Shown here: positions 10,957 to 21,074 of the stretch, piece after piece
Numbering within the stretch: the first letter of the stretch is position 1
Layout: every line of letters begins with the position of its first letter
Assembly: GCF_013327855.1 (NCBI RefSeq)
Contig: NZ_JABUMX010000001.1
Coordinates: forward strand, 1-64,000
Source: Phyllobacterium pellucidum
Lineage (GTDB): Bacteria > Pseudomonadota > Alphaproteobacteria > Rhizobiales > Rhizobiaceae
Length of the DNA stretch: 64,000 nucleotides
Direction of reading: 5' to 3'
Notes under the pieces: model-generated
Told to the model about the DNA's origin: nothing
Seen by the model: the letters and a program-made list of their open reading frames with translations, nothing else
Database searches by the model: none
Program-made: the position numbers and the translations under genes

Positions 10957-12249
10957 ATGTCTGAAAACAACGTCAACATCGATCTAAATGGTCACCAGTT
11001 CTCAATGCCCGTGCGCAAGGGGACCATTGGACCGGATGTCGTGGACATTGGGACACTCTACAAGAACACGGGCGCGTTTACCTATGATCCCGGTTTCACG
11101 TCCACGGCGTCCTGCGAGTCGCAGATAACCTATATCGACGGCGATGAAGGCATCCTGCTGCACCGCGGCTATCCTATCGAGCAACTGGCCGAGCATGGCG
11201 ATTTTCTCGAAGCCTGCTATCTGCTTCTTTACGGGGAACTGCCGACGAAAAGCCAGAAGGCCGATTTCGACTATCGCGTAACCCATCACACGATGGTGCA
11301 CGAGCAGATGTCGCGTTTCTTCAGTGGTTTCCGCCGCGATGCGCATCCCATGGCGGTCATGGTCGGCTGCGTCGGCGCGCTATCCGCGTTCTACCACGAC
11401 TCGACCGATATTTCCGATCCGCATCAGCGCATGGTCGCCTCGATCCGCATGATCGCCAAGATCCCGACCCTCGCTGCCATGGCCTACAAGTACCACATCG
11501 GCCAGCCATTCGTTTATCCGCGCAACAACCTCGATTTCGCGACGAACTTCCTGCACATGTGCTTTGCCGTGCCCTGTGAAGACTATGTGCCAAATCCGGT
11601 GCTTGCACGCGCGATGGACCGGATCTTCATTCTTCATGCGGATCATGAGCAAAACGCGTCGACGTCGACCGTACGTCTCGCAGGCTCTTCCGGCGCAAAC
11701 CCGTTTGCGTGTATCGCAGCAGGCATCGCCTGCCTGTGGGGTCCTGCCCATGGCGGCGCCAACGAAGCCGCACTCAACATGCTCGGCGAAATCGGCTCGG
11801 TCGACCGCATTCCGGAGTTTATCGCCCGCGCCAAGGACAAGAACGATCCGTTCCGCCTTATGGGATTTGGCCACCGGGTCTACAAGAACTACGATCCGCG
11901 CGCGAAGATCATGCAGCAGACCACCAAGGAAGTGCTTGGCGAACTCGGCATTAAGGACGATCCGCTGCTCGACGTTGCCATGGAGCTCGAGAAAATCGCG
12001 CTAACGGATGAATATTTCATCGAAAAGAAGCTTTATCCGAATGTCGACTTCTATTCGGGTATCACATTGAAGGCACTCGGGTTCCCCACCACCATGTTCA
12101 CCGTGCTCTTCGCTGTGGCACGTACGGTTGGCTGGATCGCCCAGTGGAAAGAAATGATCGAGGACCCGCACCAGAAGATCGGTCGTCCGCGCCAGCTCTA
12201 CACCGGTGCGACACAGCGCGACTATGTCAGCGTCGAGAATCGCAAGTAA
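10957..12249 (+). CDS. gltA: Citrate synthase (type II)
   Basis: A 430-residue enzyme condensing acetyl-CoA and oxaloacetate to citrate, the entry step of the TCA cycle. Family motifs are the [10 protein letters not shown] segment with an active-site His, and [15 protein letters not shown] with the second catalytic His. The length and the N-terminal small domain ([17 protein letters not shown]) are those of the hexameric proteobacterial type. The ATG at 10957 has an AAAGGAA ribosome binding site. A strong intrinsic terminator follows the stop, so it appears to be a single-gene unit. Confidence 0.98.
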   Translation: MSENNVNIDLNGHQFSMPVRKGTIGPDVVDIGTLYKNTGAFTYDPGFTSTASCESQITYIDGDEGILLHRGYPIEQLAEHGDFLEACYLLLYGELPTKSQKADFDYRVTHHTMVHEQMSRFFSGFRRDAHPMAVMVGCVGALSAFYHDSTDISDPHQRMVASIRMIAKIPTLAAMAYKYHIGQPFVYPRNNLDFATNFLHMCFAVPCEDYVPNPVLARAMDRIFILHADHEQNASTSTVRLAGSSGANPFACIAAGIACLWGPAHGGANEAALNMLGEIGSVDRIPEFIARAKDKNDPFRLMGFGHRVYKNYDPRAKIMQQTTKEVLGELGIKDDPLLDVAMELEKIALTDEYFIEKKLYPNVDFYSGITLKALGFPTTMFTVLFAVARTVGWIAQWKEMIEDPHQKIGRPRQLYTGATQRDYVSVENRK

Positions 12250-12268
12250 TCTGCCTGCAGCCGTAATG

Positions 12269-12295
12269 AAAAGGGCGCCGTTTGGCGCCCTTTTT
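12269..12295 (+). terminator. Intrinsic terminator of gltA
   Basis: GGGCGCC-GTTT-GGCGCCC, a perfect 7-bp GC stem with a four-base loop, is preceded by AAAA and followed by TTTTT, 19 bases after the gltA stop. Confidence 0.9.
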
Positions 12296-12352
12296 GTTCC
12301 AACTACATTTTTCAATCGTGTTTTTCAAAAGCTGATAATAGAGGATCGCAGC

Positions 12353-12886
12353 ATGAAGCGCGTATTGGTTGTTGGTTGTGCCGGTGCCGGTAAATCAACA
12401 GTGGCGAAGGAACTTGCGGAGATTACCGGACTTCCGCTGATCCACCTCGACCGCCACTATTGGTTGCCCGGATGGGAAGAGCCCAGCAGAGATGCCTGGA
12501 GGGTCGTCGTAGAATCTCTGTCGGCTCAGCCGGAATGGATCATGGATGGTACTTACAGCGGCACGCTTCAGCAAAGGCTCGCTCGTGCCGATACGATTAT
12601 TCACCTGGATTATCCTACTTGGTGTTATCTCTGGCGCGTCATTCTGAGAACGGCCCGTGGCTTAGGAGAAATCCGGGGCAACGAACTTGGGCCTGGATGT
12701 CCTGAGCGCTTCGATTGGCAGTTTCTGCGCTATGTCATTAGGTACAGAAGAGATCATCGCGAACGCGATCTCGCACGAATGAGTGGATTTTCAGGTAAAG
12801 TTTACCGGTTTACGACGCCGTCAGCCCTTGCATCATTCGTTAAGCTTCAACGTGAACGTCTTTGCAGCGGCAAGCGTTCAGCTTAG
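12353..12886 (+). CDS. P-loop kinase-like protein (adenylate-kinase / FlaR-like fold)
   Basis: A 177-residue cytoplasmic protein with a Walker A motif GCAGAGKST at 8-16, DGTYSGTL and LDYPTWCYLWR. The motif set is typical of small AAA-type 'topology modulation' / FlaR-like proteins related to adenylate and shikimate kinases. The substrate is unknown. The ATG at 12353 follows a GAGGA ribosome binding site; the longer frame runs back through the gltA terminator and is rejected. Its stop overlaps the stop of the convergent lpxB by 4 bases. Confidence 0.8.
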   Translation: MKRVLVVGCAGAGKSTVAKELAEITGLPLIHLDRHYWLPGWEEPSRDAWRVVVESLSAQPEWIMDGTYSGTLQQRLARADTIIHLDYPTWCYLWRVILRTARGLGEIRGNELGPGCPERFDWQFLRYVIRYRRDHRERDLARMSGFSGKVYRFTTPSALASFVKLQRERLCSGKRSA

Positions 12887-14058
12887 CTGCGCTTTGCCAT
12901 CTCAAGCACTTTTTGCGCAGCGATTTCGCCGGACGGGCGTTCGGTCTGCATCAGGCTCGCAATCTTGTCGAAACTTTCGAGCTGGGCGCTGCGACGATGA
13001 CCGGGAACCAGCAATTGTTCGAGCTGACGGGCCAGAGATCCAGCCCGAACGAACACGTTAAAGTATTCCGGCACGACCGGTGCATCTGCGATGATGTTCG
13101 GCAGGGCTGCGCTCCAGATGGTGATGCGCGGTGCCAGAAAGGTGCGTGCGAGCCAGTCCGGCCGGTAAGAGAGAACGGTCGGGATGCGGGCGAGCGCAAG
13201 CTCAAGCGACACGGTGCCGGACGCCGCAAGCGCGGCATCGGCGGCCGCAAAAGCATGCAGACGCTGTGCCTCACCGACGACTATGTCAGGCTGGATTTTC
13301 CACCCCGCTGTAAGCTCCCTGACCAGCGGCTCGATCTTCGGCAAAGTGGGCAGCGTTACCTTGATCTGGTTGCCGCGTTTGGCGAGAAGTTCGATGGCTT
13401 CTCCAAACGGCTCCGCAAGGCTCGTTACCTCGGACCGGCGCGATCCCGGCAAGACAACGAGATTCTTTTCGGTGCGTTCGCCAAGCTGCGCTTCGCGCGA
13501 GCGGTTCTGCCGGGCAGCTTCAAGAAGCGGCGCATGCGAAACGAGCCGATGGCCGACATAGGTCGCAGGCGGACCGTCAAGGTCCCTCAAAGCCTCCACT
13601 TCGAAAGGCAGGATTGCAAGCACATGGTCGATATAGGATCGCATCGCCTTGGCCCGCTCCGGTCGCCAGGCCCAGACCGAGGGGCTTATGTAGTTGACGA
13701 TAGGAATCGAAGGGTCGGCCGCCCTCACCTTACGCGCCACACGATGGGTGAAGTCCGGGCTGTCGATGATCACCAGGCAATCGGGTTTGGCGGCGACAAT
13801 CGCATTGGCAAGTTGAGATATGCGCCGGACGAGTTGCGGCAGCTTCTTGACGATGGCACTCAAGCCTACAAGGGCGATTTCATGCTGGTCGAACAGGCTG
13901 TCGAGACCGAGCGCCGCAAGATGCTCGCCGCCAACGCCTGTCAGCGTCACGTCGCCGGGGAAGCTGCGACGCAGCGCATCGACGAGATCGGCACCGAGCA
14001 GATCACCGGATTCTTCGCCTGTGACGATCGCGAGGCGCAGCGGTTTTTCAGCTGGCAT
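12883..14058 (-). CDS. lpxB: Lipid-A-disaccharide synthase
   Basis: A 391-residue GT19 glycosyltransferase that joins UDP-2,3-diacylglucosamine and lipid X to give the lipid A disaccharide at the inner face of the inner membrane. The family start LRLAIVTGEESGDLLGADLV, the PSVWAWRPERAKAM segment and VLPGSRRSEV are present. The start at 14058 (MPAEKPLRL) overlaps the end of lpxI by 11 bases, so the two are coupled. It is the last gene of the lpx cluster and converges on the kinase-like gene. Confidence 0.97.
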   Translation of the reverse strand: MPAEKPLRLAIVTGEESGDLLGADLVDALRRSFPGDVTLTGVGGEHLAALGLDSLFDQHEIALVGLSAIVKKLPQLVRRISQLANAIVAAKPDCLVIIDSPDFTHRVARKVRAADPSIPIVNYISPSVWAWRPERAKAMRSYIDHVLAILPFEVEALRDLDGPPATYVGHRLVSHAPLLEAARQNRSREAQLGERTEKNLVVLPGSRRSEVTSLAEPFGEAIELLAKRGNQIKVTLPTLPKIEPLVRELTAGWKIQPDIVVGEAQRLHAFAAADAALAASGTVSLELALARIPTVLSYRPDWLARTFLAPRITIWSAALPNIIADAPVVPEYFNVFVRAGSLARQLEQLLVPGHRRSAQLESFDKIASLMQTERPSGEIAAQKVLEMAKRS

Positions 14059-14941
14059 CGGTGCGCGTCTCCTGGACAAAGGTCTCGACAAACAGGCCGG
14101 CCTCATTGGCGGCCTTTATCGTTTCCTCGTAGCCGAGGATCAACGTACGCCCGCTCTCGATGGCGATGCCCTTGAGGCCGGCCTTTGCAGCATTCTCAAT
14201 GGTGCTGATGCCGATCGCCGGAAGATCCGCCCGCACCTCCTGCTGCGGCTTGGCGCATTTGACCAGCACGCCTCCCGTGCTGTGTATGCGTTTCGCCAGA
14301 CGCAGCTCGGCGACGCGCTGCAGCATCGCGTCGGTGCCTTCGACCCCCTCAAGCGCAACCACGCGGCCACCCACCGCAACGGCCCCCTGGCCGATATCAA
14401 GCGCACCGATGGCGGCGGCAGCTCGCCGAGCGGCCTGCATATTGGCGATGCTGTCCTGATCCGGCTGTTTGCGCGTGAGCGTCGATGGCTCAGGCGTTAG
14501 AATATCAGGAACGATCTCATGGGCGCCCACAACCCGAAATCCATAGGATTCGATGGTTGCGATAACGGCGCGCAGTAGCCCATCGTCGCCAAGCCGGAAC
14601 GCGCGCAGGAAACGGTAAAGGGCCACAAGGTTGCCGTTGCCCGGGCGCAGGGCATGGCGAAATTCCGGGCGGTGACGAACGCCGCCCGCCAGCACCACGT
14701 TCGCGATGCCTTCGGCCTTCAGGATTTTGACGAGACCGCCGAGTTCGACGATGGAAATCTCGGCGTGTTTTCCCTGATAGATCGAAGGCTCCGCCTCGCC
14801 CTTGATGGCGATCATCAACGGATCGGCGCCTTGTTTTCGTAGGCTCTCCGCCACGGCCAGAGGCAGTTGGCCATTGCCAGCGACGATGGCTGTCCTGCCT
14901 GAAATCGCGGGCGGAACTTTAGCTGTTGTCGTCACTGTCAC
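14048..14941 (-). CDS. lpxI: UDP-2,3-diacylglucosamine diphosphatase LpxI
   Basis: A 297-residue protein of the LpxI (DUF1009) family, the alphaproteobacterial replacement for LpxH. It hydrolyses UDP-2,3-diacylglucosamine to lipid X between the LpxD and LpxB steps. Typical segments are AIVAGNGQLPLAVAESL near the N-terminus and GGVLVKCAKPQQEVRADLPAIG in the C-terminal domain. The start is GTG (14941, or the GTG at 14935), overlapping the 3' end of lpxA by about 20 bases. The gene lies exactly between lpxA and lpxB, matching its pathway position. Confidence 0.94.
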   Translation of the reverse strand: MTVTTTAKVPPAISGRTAIVAGNGQLPLAVAESLRKQGADPLMIAIKGEAEPSIYQGKHAEISIVELGGLVKILKAEGIANVVLAGGVRHRPEFRHALRPGNGNLVALYRFLRAFRLGDDGLLRAVIATIESYGFRVVGAHEIVPDILTPEPSTLTRKQPDQDSIANMQAARRAAAAIGALDIGQGAVAVGGRVVALEGVEGTDAMLQRVAELRLAKRIHSTGGVLVKCAKPQQEVRADLPAIGISTIENAAKAGLKGIAIESGRTLILGYEETIKAANEAGLFVETFVQETRTDAS

Positions 14942-15752
14942 TGATCTCGATAGCGGAATCGAGCGGCGGCGTGCAGTAAGCGCGCTTGGTATCAGTGGTG
15001 ATGAAGTCGATCAGGTCCGCGACAGCCGGCGAATCCGGATAGGCAGCGCGAACGTCGTCTGCCCTCGCCCTGATAGACTTCGTGCGATCGAATAGCATGC
15101 GCACAGCGTGACGGAGCTTGTGAATCTCCGGACGGGCCATGCCAGACCGCTTCATGCCAATAATATTCAGTCCGCCAAGATAGGCATGGTTGCCGATTGC
15201 CATTCCATAGGGCACGAGATCGCTCGCCAGCGCCGCAAGCCCGCCAATGAAGGCATGGTGGCCAACGCGCACAAACTGATGAATGCCGGCGCCGCCGCCG
15301 ATAATCACATTATTGCCGATGGTGACATGGCCGCCGATCATGACATTGTTGGAAAAAGTCACGTCGTCGCCGATGATGCAATCATGCGCCACATGCGCAT
15401 AGGCCAGGAACATGCAGTTATCGCCGACCGTGGTTATGCCGCGGCTCCCGTCCGTGCCGCGGTGCATGGTGACGCCTTCGCGGATGACGCAGTTCTTGCC
15501 GATGACGAGGGTCGTGCGACCACCCTTATGCTTGGTGTTCTGCGGCTCGCCGCCGAGTACGGCGTTCGGATAGACCTTCGCGCCATTCCCCAGCGTCGTC
15601 GGGCCCATGATGACCACATGGCTCAGGAGTTCGACATCATCGCCGATAACGGCATCGGGACCCACATGGCAGAACGGGCCGATCGAAACCCTCTCACCAA
15701 TGACTGCGCCCGGCTCGATGATCGAGGTCGGGTGAATAATGGACAAGGACAT
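14919..15752 (-). CDS. lpxA: Acyl-ACP--UDP-N-acetylglucosamine O-acyltransferase
   Basis: A 277-residue left-handed beta-helix trimer that adds the first 3-hydroxyacyl chain to UDP-GlcNAc in lipid A synthesis. Hexapeptide repeats run through the first ~190 residues (IEPGAVIGERVSIGPFCHVG). The catalytic His lies in AHVAHDCIIGDDV, and the C-terminal helical part contains GMKRSGMARPEIHKL. Its ATG shares one base with the stop of fabZ (TGATG). Confidence 0.97.
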   Translation of the reverse strand: MSLSIIHPTSIIEPGAVIGERVSIGPFCHVGPDAVIGDDVELLSHVVIMGPTTLGNGAKVYPNAVLGGEPQNTKHKGGRTTLVIGKNCVIREGVTMHRGTDGSRGITTVGDNCMFLAYAHVAHDCIIGDDVTFSNNVMIGGHVTIGNNVIIGGGAGIHQFVRVGHHAFIGGLAALASDLVPYGMAIGNHAYLGGLNIIGMKRSGMARPEIHKLRHAVRMLFDRTKSIRARADDVRAAYPDSPAVADLIDFITTDTKRAYCTPPLDSAIEISDSDDNS

Positions 15753-16237
15753 CAGGCGCCGGTCTCATCTTCATCAGGGAAACTGACCATGGCGGCGACT
15801 TCGGCTTCCGCCACCTTGAAACCGTCAACCTCGGCGATGCATCCATATTTATGGATGTTGCCCCGCTGCTTGAGCTTGGTGACGCGCAGTTTCAACTGGT
15901 CGCCCGGAACGACCGGCTTTCTGAACTTGGCATTGTCGATGGTCATGAAGAAGACCTTGCCCGGCTTGCCGCTGCCATTATGGAATAGCACGATTGCGCC
16001 GGCTGTCTGTGCCATGGCTTCGATGATCAAAACACCAGGCATGATCGGCAGTTCAGGAAAGTGTCCGGCAAAATGTGGTTCGTTGATCGACACATTCTTG
16101 ATACCCGTGGCCGAAACGTCGCGATCGATATCGACGATGCGATCGATCAACAGAAATGGATAACGATGCGGCAGGTTCGCAAGAACCTTCTGGATGTCGG
16201 CAACGCCGAGACTGTCCACCTTCACATTGTCACTCAT
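15752..16237 (-). CDS. fabZ: 3-hydroxyacyl-[ACP] dehydratase FabZ
   Basis: A 161-residue hot-dog dehydratase of type II fatty acid synthesis. The active-site His is in [16 protein letters not shown] and the Glu in [11 protein letters not shown]. The ATG at 16237 ([10 protein letters not shown]) was chosen because AAGGAGAG lies 8 bases upstream; the GTG at 16246 has no room for a ribosome binding site. It overlaps lpxD by 8 bases and lpxA by 1. FabZ competes with LpxA and LpxD for 3-hydroxyacyl-ACP, which fits co-transcription. Confidence 0.96.
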   Translation of the reverse strand: MSDNVKVDSLGVADIQKVLANLPHRYPFLLIDRIVDIDRDVSATGIKNVSINEPHFAGHFPELPIMPGVLIIEAMAQTAGAIVLFHNGSGKPGKVFFMTIDNAKFRKPVVPGDQLKLRVTKLKQRGNIHKYGCIAEVDGFKVAEAEVAAMVSFPDEDETGA

Positions 16238-17285
16238 CTGAACCACTCTCCTTCTTGGTCCTCGTCATCGCACGAACGCTGGCGATTTCACGAAACCACT
16301 GCTTGAATGGCTGGGCGGGCGCGCCGGCCCATCTCTCGCCATCCGGAATATCATTCATCACGCCGCTCGCCGCCGCAATCTCGACGCGCGATCCAATGTT
16401 GACGTGATCAGCAATGCCGACGCTTCCTCCAAGCCTCGTCATATCACCGAGTTCAACGCTGCCGGAAATGCCACATTGTGCGGCTATAACACAATGACGG
16501 CCGATGCGTACATTGTGGGCAATCTGCACCAGATTGTCGATTTTAGTGCCTTCGCCGATGACCGTATCCGCTAGTGCCCCCCGGTCTACCGTGGTATTCG
16601 CGCCAATCTCTACATTGTCCTGGATAATGACGCGGCCAAGCTGCGGCATCTTTTCAAGTCCTGCCCTGCCGGCGACATAACCGAAGCCATCCTGTCCGAT
16701 ACGCACGCCAGGATGCAGCAGCACGCGATTGCCAAGAAACGCATACTGGATGGACGAATTTGGTGCCACGTAGCAATCGCGGCCGATCTTGCAGCCATTG
16801 CCGATAACCACGTTTGCCGCAATCACCGTGCCCGACCCGATCGATACATTACTGCCGATAATCGCGCCGGGCTCGATCGTTACATTGTCTTCGATTTCAG
16901 CGGACGGATCGACGATTGCGTGCTCGGAGATACCTGTCTGGCCACTCCACAAATGCGCTGTGACGGCATTCGGGTAGAGCGCACGGCCAATCGCAGCAAA
17001 ATCCTGTTGGGGATGCCGCGTCACAATGACAGCGACGTTCTTCGGGACACTGCCCTTGATCTCATCGGTGCAGAGGATGCCCGCCGCCTTCAATCCCGCG
17101 AGATTGTGCGCATGTTTCTTGCTTTCGACGAAAACAAGCGCATCAGGCCCAGATTCCGTGATGGAAGCCAAACGCTTCACAAGGCGATTGGCTAATGAGC
17201 CATCCACAAGTACGCCATTGGTCAGACCAGCGATCTGACCAATAGTCACATTCTTGAGTGGCTCATAAAAGATCGGATCGGCCAT
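16230..17285 (-). CDS. lpxD: UDP-3-O-(3-hydroxymyristoyl)glucosamine N-acyltransferase
   Basis: A 351-residue acyltransferase adding the N-linked hydroxyacyl chain, the third step of lipid A synthesis. The N-terminal uridine-binding domain (about 1-110) is followed by a hexapeptide-repeat beta-helix, with the catalytic His in [14 protein letters not shown], and a C-terminal helix. It starts at the ATG at 17285, 52 bases downstream of the bamA stop. No skp-like gene lies between them, unlike in E. coli. Confidence 0.97.
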   Translation of the reverse strand: MADPIFYEPLKNVTIGQIAGLTNGVLVDGSLANRLVKRLASITESGPDALVFVESKKHAHNLAGLKAAGILCTDEIKGSVPKNVAVIVTRHPQQDFAAIGRALYPNAVTAHLWSGQTGISEHAIVDPSAEIEDNVTIEPGAIIGSNVSIGSGTVIAANVVIGNGCKIGRDCYVAPNSSIQYAFLGNRVLLHPGVRIGQDGFGYVAGRAGLEKMPQLGRVIIQDNVEIGANTTVDRGALADTVIGEGTKIDNLVQIAHNVRIGRHCVIAAQCGISGSVELGDMTRLGGSVGIADHVNIGSRVEIAAASGVMNDIPDGERWAGAPAQPFKQWFREIASVRAMTRTKKESGSDE

Positions 17286-17337
17286 CGACTAACTTTCTCC
17301 CCCGGGGAAGTTTGTCCCCCGGGAGGTCAGCAATCTA

Positions 17338-19713
17338 TCAGAATTTGCTCGACATGCCGAAGTTGAAGTTCTGCTCCTGATCGCCGTCAACCTTCTTGAC
17401 CGGGACCGCATAGTCGAAGCGCAGCGGGCCGAAGGGCGAGGCCCACATGATGCTGGCGCCAAGCGATGCGCGCCATTCGGAACCAGTGGTACCCTGCGCT
17501 TCCGGAAGGTCGTTACCATAGAGCGTTGCCGCATCCGCGAAGACCGCGCCACGGATGCCGAGGCTTTCCGGTATCACGGGCATCGGGAACTGCGCTTCCG
17601 CCGAAGCATTGAAGTAAGTCGTGCCGCCGAGGAAGCTGCCCTTCGAATCGGTAACGGTGGTATCGCGAGGACCGATACCGGCATATTTGAAGCCGCGGAT
17701 CATTTCCGAATTGTTCTTGAACAAGTCGAACACGCGCAGATCTTCGTCGCCGAAGCCGGCAATATAGCCAGCACCGACACCGAGGAGGCCGACAATGTCC
17801 ATTTCATCCGACAAGGTCTTGTAGTACTGGCCTTTGAAGGTCGACTTCAGGAAGTTGGCGTCGCCGCCGAGACCAGCATATTCCTGATTGAACTTCGCAT
17901 AGATACCGTCATGCGGGTTCTTGGTGTCGTCGATGGTGTTGTAGGTCAACGACCAGCTTACGGAGGACTTGATCCACGGGCTCTCTTCAGCCGCATCGAT
18001 GAACGCCTGCGAAATTTCTGTCGGATCCGGGATGTTCGTACCCGGGATCATCGCCTCGTCGTCGATCGTGTATTCTTCACGCGACAGGTTATAGGCAACG
18101 CCTGCAACCAGTGCCTCCGAGATCGGCAGGCCAAAACGGATCGTGCCACCGGTCACATCGGTTTCATACTTGTCGCTAACGCCGGACTGACGCTTGTAGA
18201 TGTCGAAACCTGCCGCAATGCGTTGACCGAGGAAGTATGGTTCCGTGAACGACAGCGAGTAGGAACGATTGTTGTCGAGACCGGCACCGGCCGCAATACG
18301 GATATACTGGCCGCGGCCAAGGAAGTTGCGCTCGGTGATCGAGCCTTCCACCGTCGGGCCGGGATTTTCGCCACCGGTCGTATAACCACCACCGATCGAG
18401 AATTCACCGGTCGATTTCTCGACGACGTCCACAACAAGTATGACCTGATCCGGCTGCGAACCGGGCGCGGTCGAAATGTTGACGGTGGTGAAGAAATCAA
18501 GGGCTTCGAGCCGGCGCTTGGCGCGCTGGATGAGAACCTGATTGAAGGCATCGCCTTCACTGACATCGAATTCGCGGCGAATGACGAAGTCACGCGTCTT
18601 TTCGTTGCCGCGGATTTCGATGCGCTCGACATAGGCGCGCGGGCCCTGATCGATGGCGTAGGTAACGGAAATCGTATGGTTCTCGAAGTTACGGTCGCCG
18701 CGCGGCTCAACCTTGGCGAAGGCATATCCCTGACCGGCAACGCGCTCCGAAACCTTGATGATCGAATCTTCGACATCCTTGGCGCTATAGGTATCGCCTT
18801 CGCGCGTCTTCACGAGACCGTTGAGCTGCGAGGTATCGACACCTTCAACCGAGCTTTCGATCTGGATCGGGCCGAATGTGTACTTCTCACCCTCTTCAAC
18901 CGTGATGGTGATGGTATAATCGTTTGTCGCCGGATCAAGATCGGCAGTTGAGGACACAACGCGGAAATCCGCATAGCCGCGGTTGTAGTAGAAGCGGCGC
19001 AGCGCTTCTTCGTCGGCGCGCAGGCGGTCTTCACTATAGACGTCGTTGCGGGTCAGCCAGGACAGCGGATTGGAACGCTTGGTCGAGATCACGTCGCTGA
19101 GGCGACGGTCGCCGAATGCCTGGTTGCCGACAAAATTGATTGCAGTGATCTTGGTGCGATCGCCTTCGTTGATCTCGAAAACGACGTTAACGCGGCCTTC
19201 GCCGAGATCCATCGTGCGGGCATTGACGGTCGCGTCGCTGCGGCCGACATTGCGATAGGCAGCGCGGACGGCTTCCACATCAGCATCAAGCGTTGCCTGA
19301 TCGAACGAAGCGCGCGGCTTCAACTGAACGGCATTCTGCAGCTGCGGGTCCTTGATCTTCTTGTTGCCCTGGAAGATCACCTGGTTGACAACCTGATGCT
19401 CGGACACCTGAACGATAAGCGCGCCGCCTGCCTGGCTGATGCGCACATCGCTGAACAGGCCGGTCGCAAACAGACGCTTGGTGGCCTCATCGATATCGGC
19501 ATTGGTGAAAGGCTTGCCTGGGGTAATGCCGAGATTGTCGCGCACCGTCTGGGCGTCGACACGAGCATTACCACGCACTTCAATGCGGCTAACTGTTGCT
19601 GCCTGCGCGACTGTTACGCCTGCAACCGTGGTCACGATTGCACCAGAACTTACCAGCGCCGCTGATATGGCGAGCGCCGACGCTGCACCAACAAATCTTG
19701 AACTTGCCGCCAT
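17338..19713 (-). CDS. bamA: Outer membrane protein assembly factor BamA
   Basis: A 791-residue Omp85 protein, the core of the BAM complex that folds barrel proteins into the outer membrane. The signal peptide ends near AQA (residue 37) and is followed by five POTRA repeats (SRIEVRGNARVDAQTVRDNL is the first) and the 16-strand barrel. The C-terminus is FGMSSKF with the terminal Phe of the beta-signal. The start at 19713 (MAASSRFVGAAS) was chosen because it begins a clean signal peptide. A 230-base gap with a nested hairpin separates it from rseP, so it may have its own promoter. Confidence 0.97.
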   Translation of the reverse strand: MAASSRFVGAASALAISAALVSSGAIVTTVAGVTVAQAATVSRIEVRGNARVDAQTVRDNLGITPGKPFTNADIDEATKRLFATGLFSDVRISQAGGALIVQVSEHQVVNQVIFQGNKKIKDPQLQNAVQLKPRASFDQATLDADVEAVRAAYRNVGRSDATVNARTMDLGEGRVNVVFEINEGDRTKITAINFVGNQAFGDRRLSDVISTKRSNPLSWLTRNDVYSEDRLRADEEALRRFYYNRGYADFRVVSSTADLDPATNDYTITITVEEGEKYTFGPIQIESSVEGVDTSQLNGLVKTREGDTYSAKDVEDSIIKVSERVAGQGYAFAKVEPRGDRNFENHTISVTYAIDQGPRAYVERIEIRGNEKTRDFVIRREFDVSEGDAFNQVLIQRAKRRLEALDFFTTVNISTAPGSQPDQVILVVDVVEKSTGEFSIGGGYTTGGENPGPTVEGSITERNFLGRGQYIRIAAGAGLDNNRSYSLSFTEPYFLGQRIAAGFDIYKRQSGVSDKYETDVTGGTIRFGLPISEALVAGVAYNLSREEYTIDDEAMIPGTNIPDPTEISQAFIDAAEESPWIKSSVSWSLTYNTIDDTKNPHDGIYAKFNQEYAGLGGDANFLKSTFKGQYYKTLSDEMDIVGLLGVGAGYIAGFGDEDLRVFDLFKNNSEMIRGFKYAGIGPRDTTVTDSKGSFLGGTTYFNASAEAQFPMPVIPESLGIRGAVFADAATLYGNDLPEAQGTTGSEWRASLGASIMWASPFGPLRFDYAVPVKKVDGDQEQNFNFGMSSKF

Positions 19714-19825
19714 AGGCCTTATGAACCTTCGTTTTCTCGTTGTCCCCGGGCGAGATCCCGGACTAAGCACTTACTCGCACACCGTCATAACCGGTTTTTA
19801 CATACACGCAAGGCTTACGGTTAAA

Positions 19826-19891
19826 ATCTGTTTACTTCACGCGAAAGCGTGGCATCCCTGCCACGCCAATAAGGGCTTATAGTAAACAGAT
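19826..19891 (-). promoter_or_regulatory. Nested hairpin between rseP and bamA
   Basis: The outer arms ATCTGTTTACT (19826-19836) and AGTAAACAGAT (19881-19891) are perfect inverted repeats. They enclose a second perfect dyad, GCGTGGCA-TCCC-TGCCACGC (19847-19866). On the minus strand the outer arm is followed by TTTT, so it may end rseP transcripts. It may also regulate bamA, whose start is about 110 bases downstream. Confidence 0.6.
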
Positions 19892-19943
19892 CATGTCCAT
19901 TTGCCAGCCCAAGCCTCTAATTTTCATCAATGTTTAATCTTTG

Positions 19944-21074
19944 TCACCGGCAGGCGAAGAGATCGTTGAAGATGACGAATCCCATGAAACCAAGCACCAG
20001 AAAGAAGCCAAAGCGGAAGAACAGCTCCTGAACTGCCGGTTTCACGGGCCTGCCGATGACTGCCTCGGCGGCGTAAAAGACGAGATGCCCGCCATCTAGC
20101 GGCGGCAAGGGGAAAAGATTGAGGAGGCCGATTCCGATCGACAGCATCGCTGTCAGCTGTATAAGCCAGTCCACTCCCTGGCTTGCCGCCTGCCCCGCCA
20201 TTGTTGCGATCTTCACGGGGCCACCGAGCTGGCATTTATCCTCGCGTCCGGCGAAGAATCGGCCGAAGAACTGCCCGGTGCGGGCCATGATGAAGCCGCT
20301 TTCCCGCACAGCCTGCACGACTGATTCGACCGGGCCGTACTCAATGCGCCGGAAGTTGCCGAGCTCCTGATTGTTGACGACGCCGATCACTGCGATTTTG
20401 ACAGTGTTCCCAAGCGGGTCCTTTTGTTCAGTCAATTCGGGCGTCGCCGTCAGCTTGACGTCCTGTCCGTTGCGTTCGACGACGAAATCCAGCGAATCGC
20501 CGCCGCGCGAGGAAACGATGCGCTGAACATCGGCAAAGGTATCCACCTTGGCGCCGTCGACGCTGACAAACCGGTCGCCCGGCTGAAATCCTGCAATGGC
20601 TGCCGGACCTCCCGGCCGCACTTCCGCAACCATCGGATCGGCTACCATCTTGCCATAGAGGGCGAAGAAGACGGAGAAGATCGCAATGGTGAGCAGGATA
20701 TTGAACGCCGGTCCGGCAAAGACGGTCGCAGCACGCTTCCATACGGGCTGTGTGTGGAAGGAAACGGCGCGCTCCTCGGCGCTCATCGCAGCGGCAGGCG
20801 CCGCGAGCGAACTCGTTACCCCTTCGTCGCCGGCGAATTTGACATAACCGCCAAGGGGAATGGCGCAGAGTTTCCAGCGCGTTCCCTTGCGGTCGTTGAA
20901 TCCGACGAGCTCCGGTCCGAAGCCGACAGAGAAAGCTTTGACGCCGATACCGCACCAACGACCGACCAGATAGTGCCCCATTTCATGGACGAAGACGACG
21001 ACAGTCAAAACTATCAGGAATGGCAGGATGGTGCCGATCAGTACGCTTTGTGTGCCAAAAAGGGTGTGCAGCAT
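19944..21074 (-). CDS. rseP: RIP site-2 protease RseP
   Basis: A 376-residue inner-membrane zinc metalloprotease that cuts transmembrane anti-sigma factors and signal-peptide remnants. The zinc site HEMGH lies in the first membrane helix (VVFVHEMGHYLVGRW). One PDZ domain is centred on GGPAAIAGFQPGDRFVSVDG, and the second catalytic motif is NLFPLPPLDGGHLVF near the C-terminus. Only 69 bases separate it from cdsA, leaving no room for the dxr gene found there in E. coli. Confidence 0.95.
   Translation of the reverse strand: MLHTLFGTQSVLIGTILPFLIVLTVVVFVHEMGHYLVGRWCGIGVKAFSVGFGPELVGFNDRKGTRWKLCAIPLGGYVKFAGDEGVTSSLAAPAAAMSAEERAVSFHTQPVWKRAATVFAGPAFNILLTIAIFSVFFALYGKMVADPMVAEVRPGGPAAIAGFQPGDRFVSVDGAKVDTFADVQRIVSSRGGDSLDFVVERNGQDVKLTATPELTEQKDPLGNTVKIAVIGVVNNQELGNFRRIEYGPVESVVQAVRESGFIMARTGQFFGRFFAGREDKCQLGGPVKIATMAGQAASQGVDWLIQLTAMLSIGIGLLNLFPLPPLDGGHLVFYAAEAVIGRPVKPAVQELFFRFGFFLVLGFMGFVIFNDLFACR

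Noticed and set aside
17286..17337. A GC-rich hairpin between bamA and lpxD as a terminator
   Set aside because: The arms are imperfect, no T run follows, and lpxD starts directly after it, so termination here would cut the lpx operon.
19821..19834. A CtrA box (TTAA-N7-TTAC) near bamA
   Set aside because: It has one mismatch to TTAA-N7-TTAA and lies inside the nested inverted repeat; it is too short to be convincing alone.
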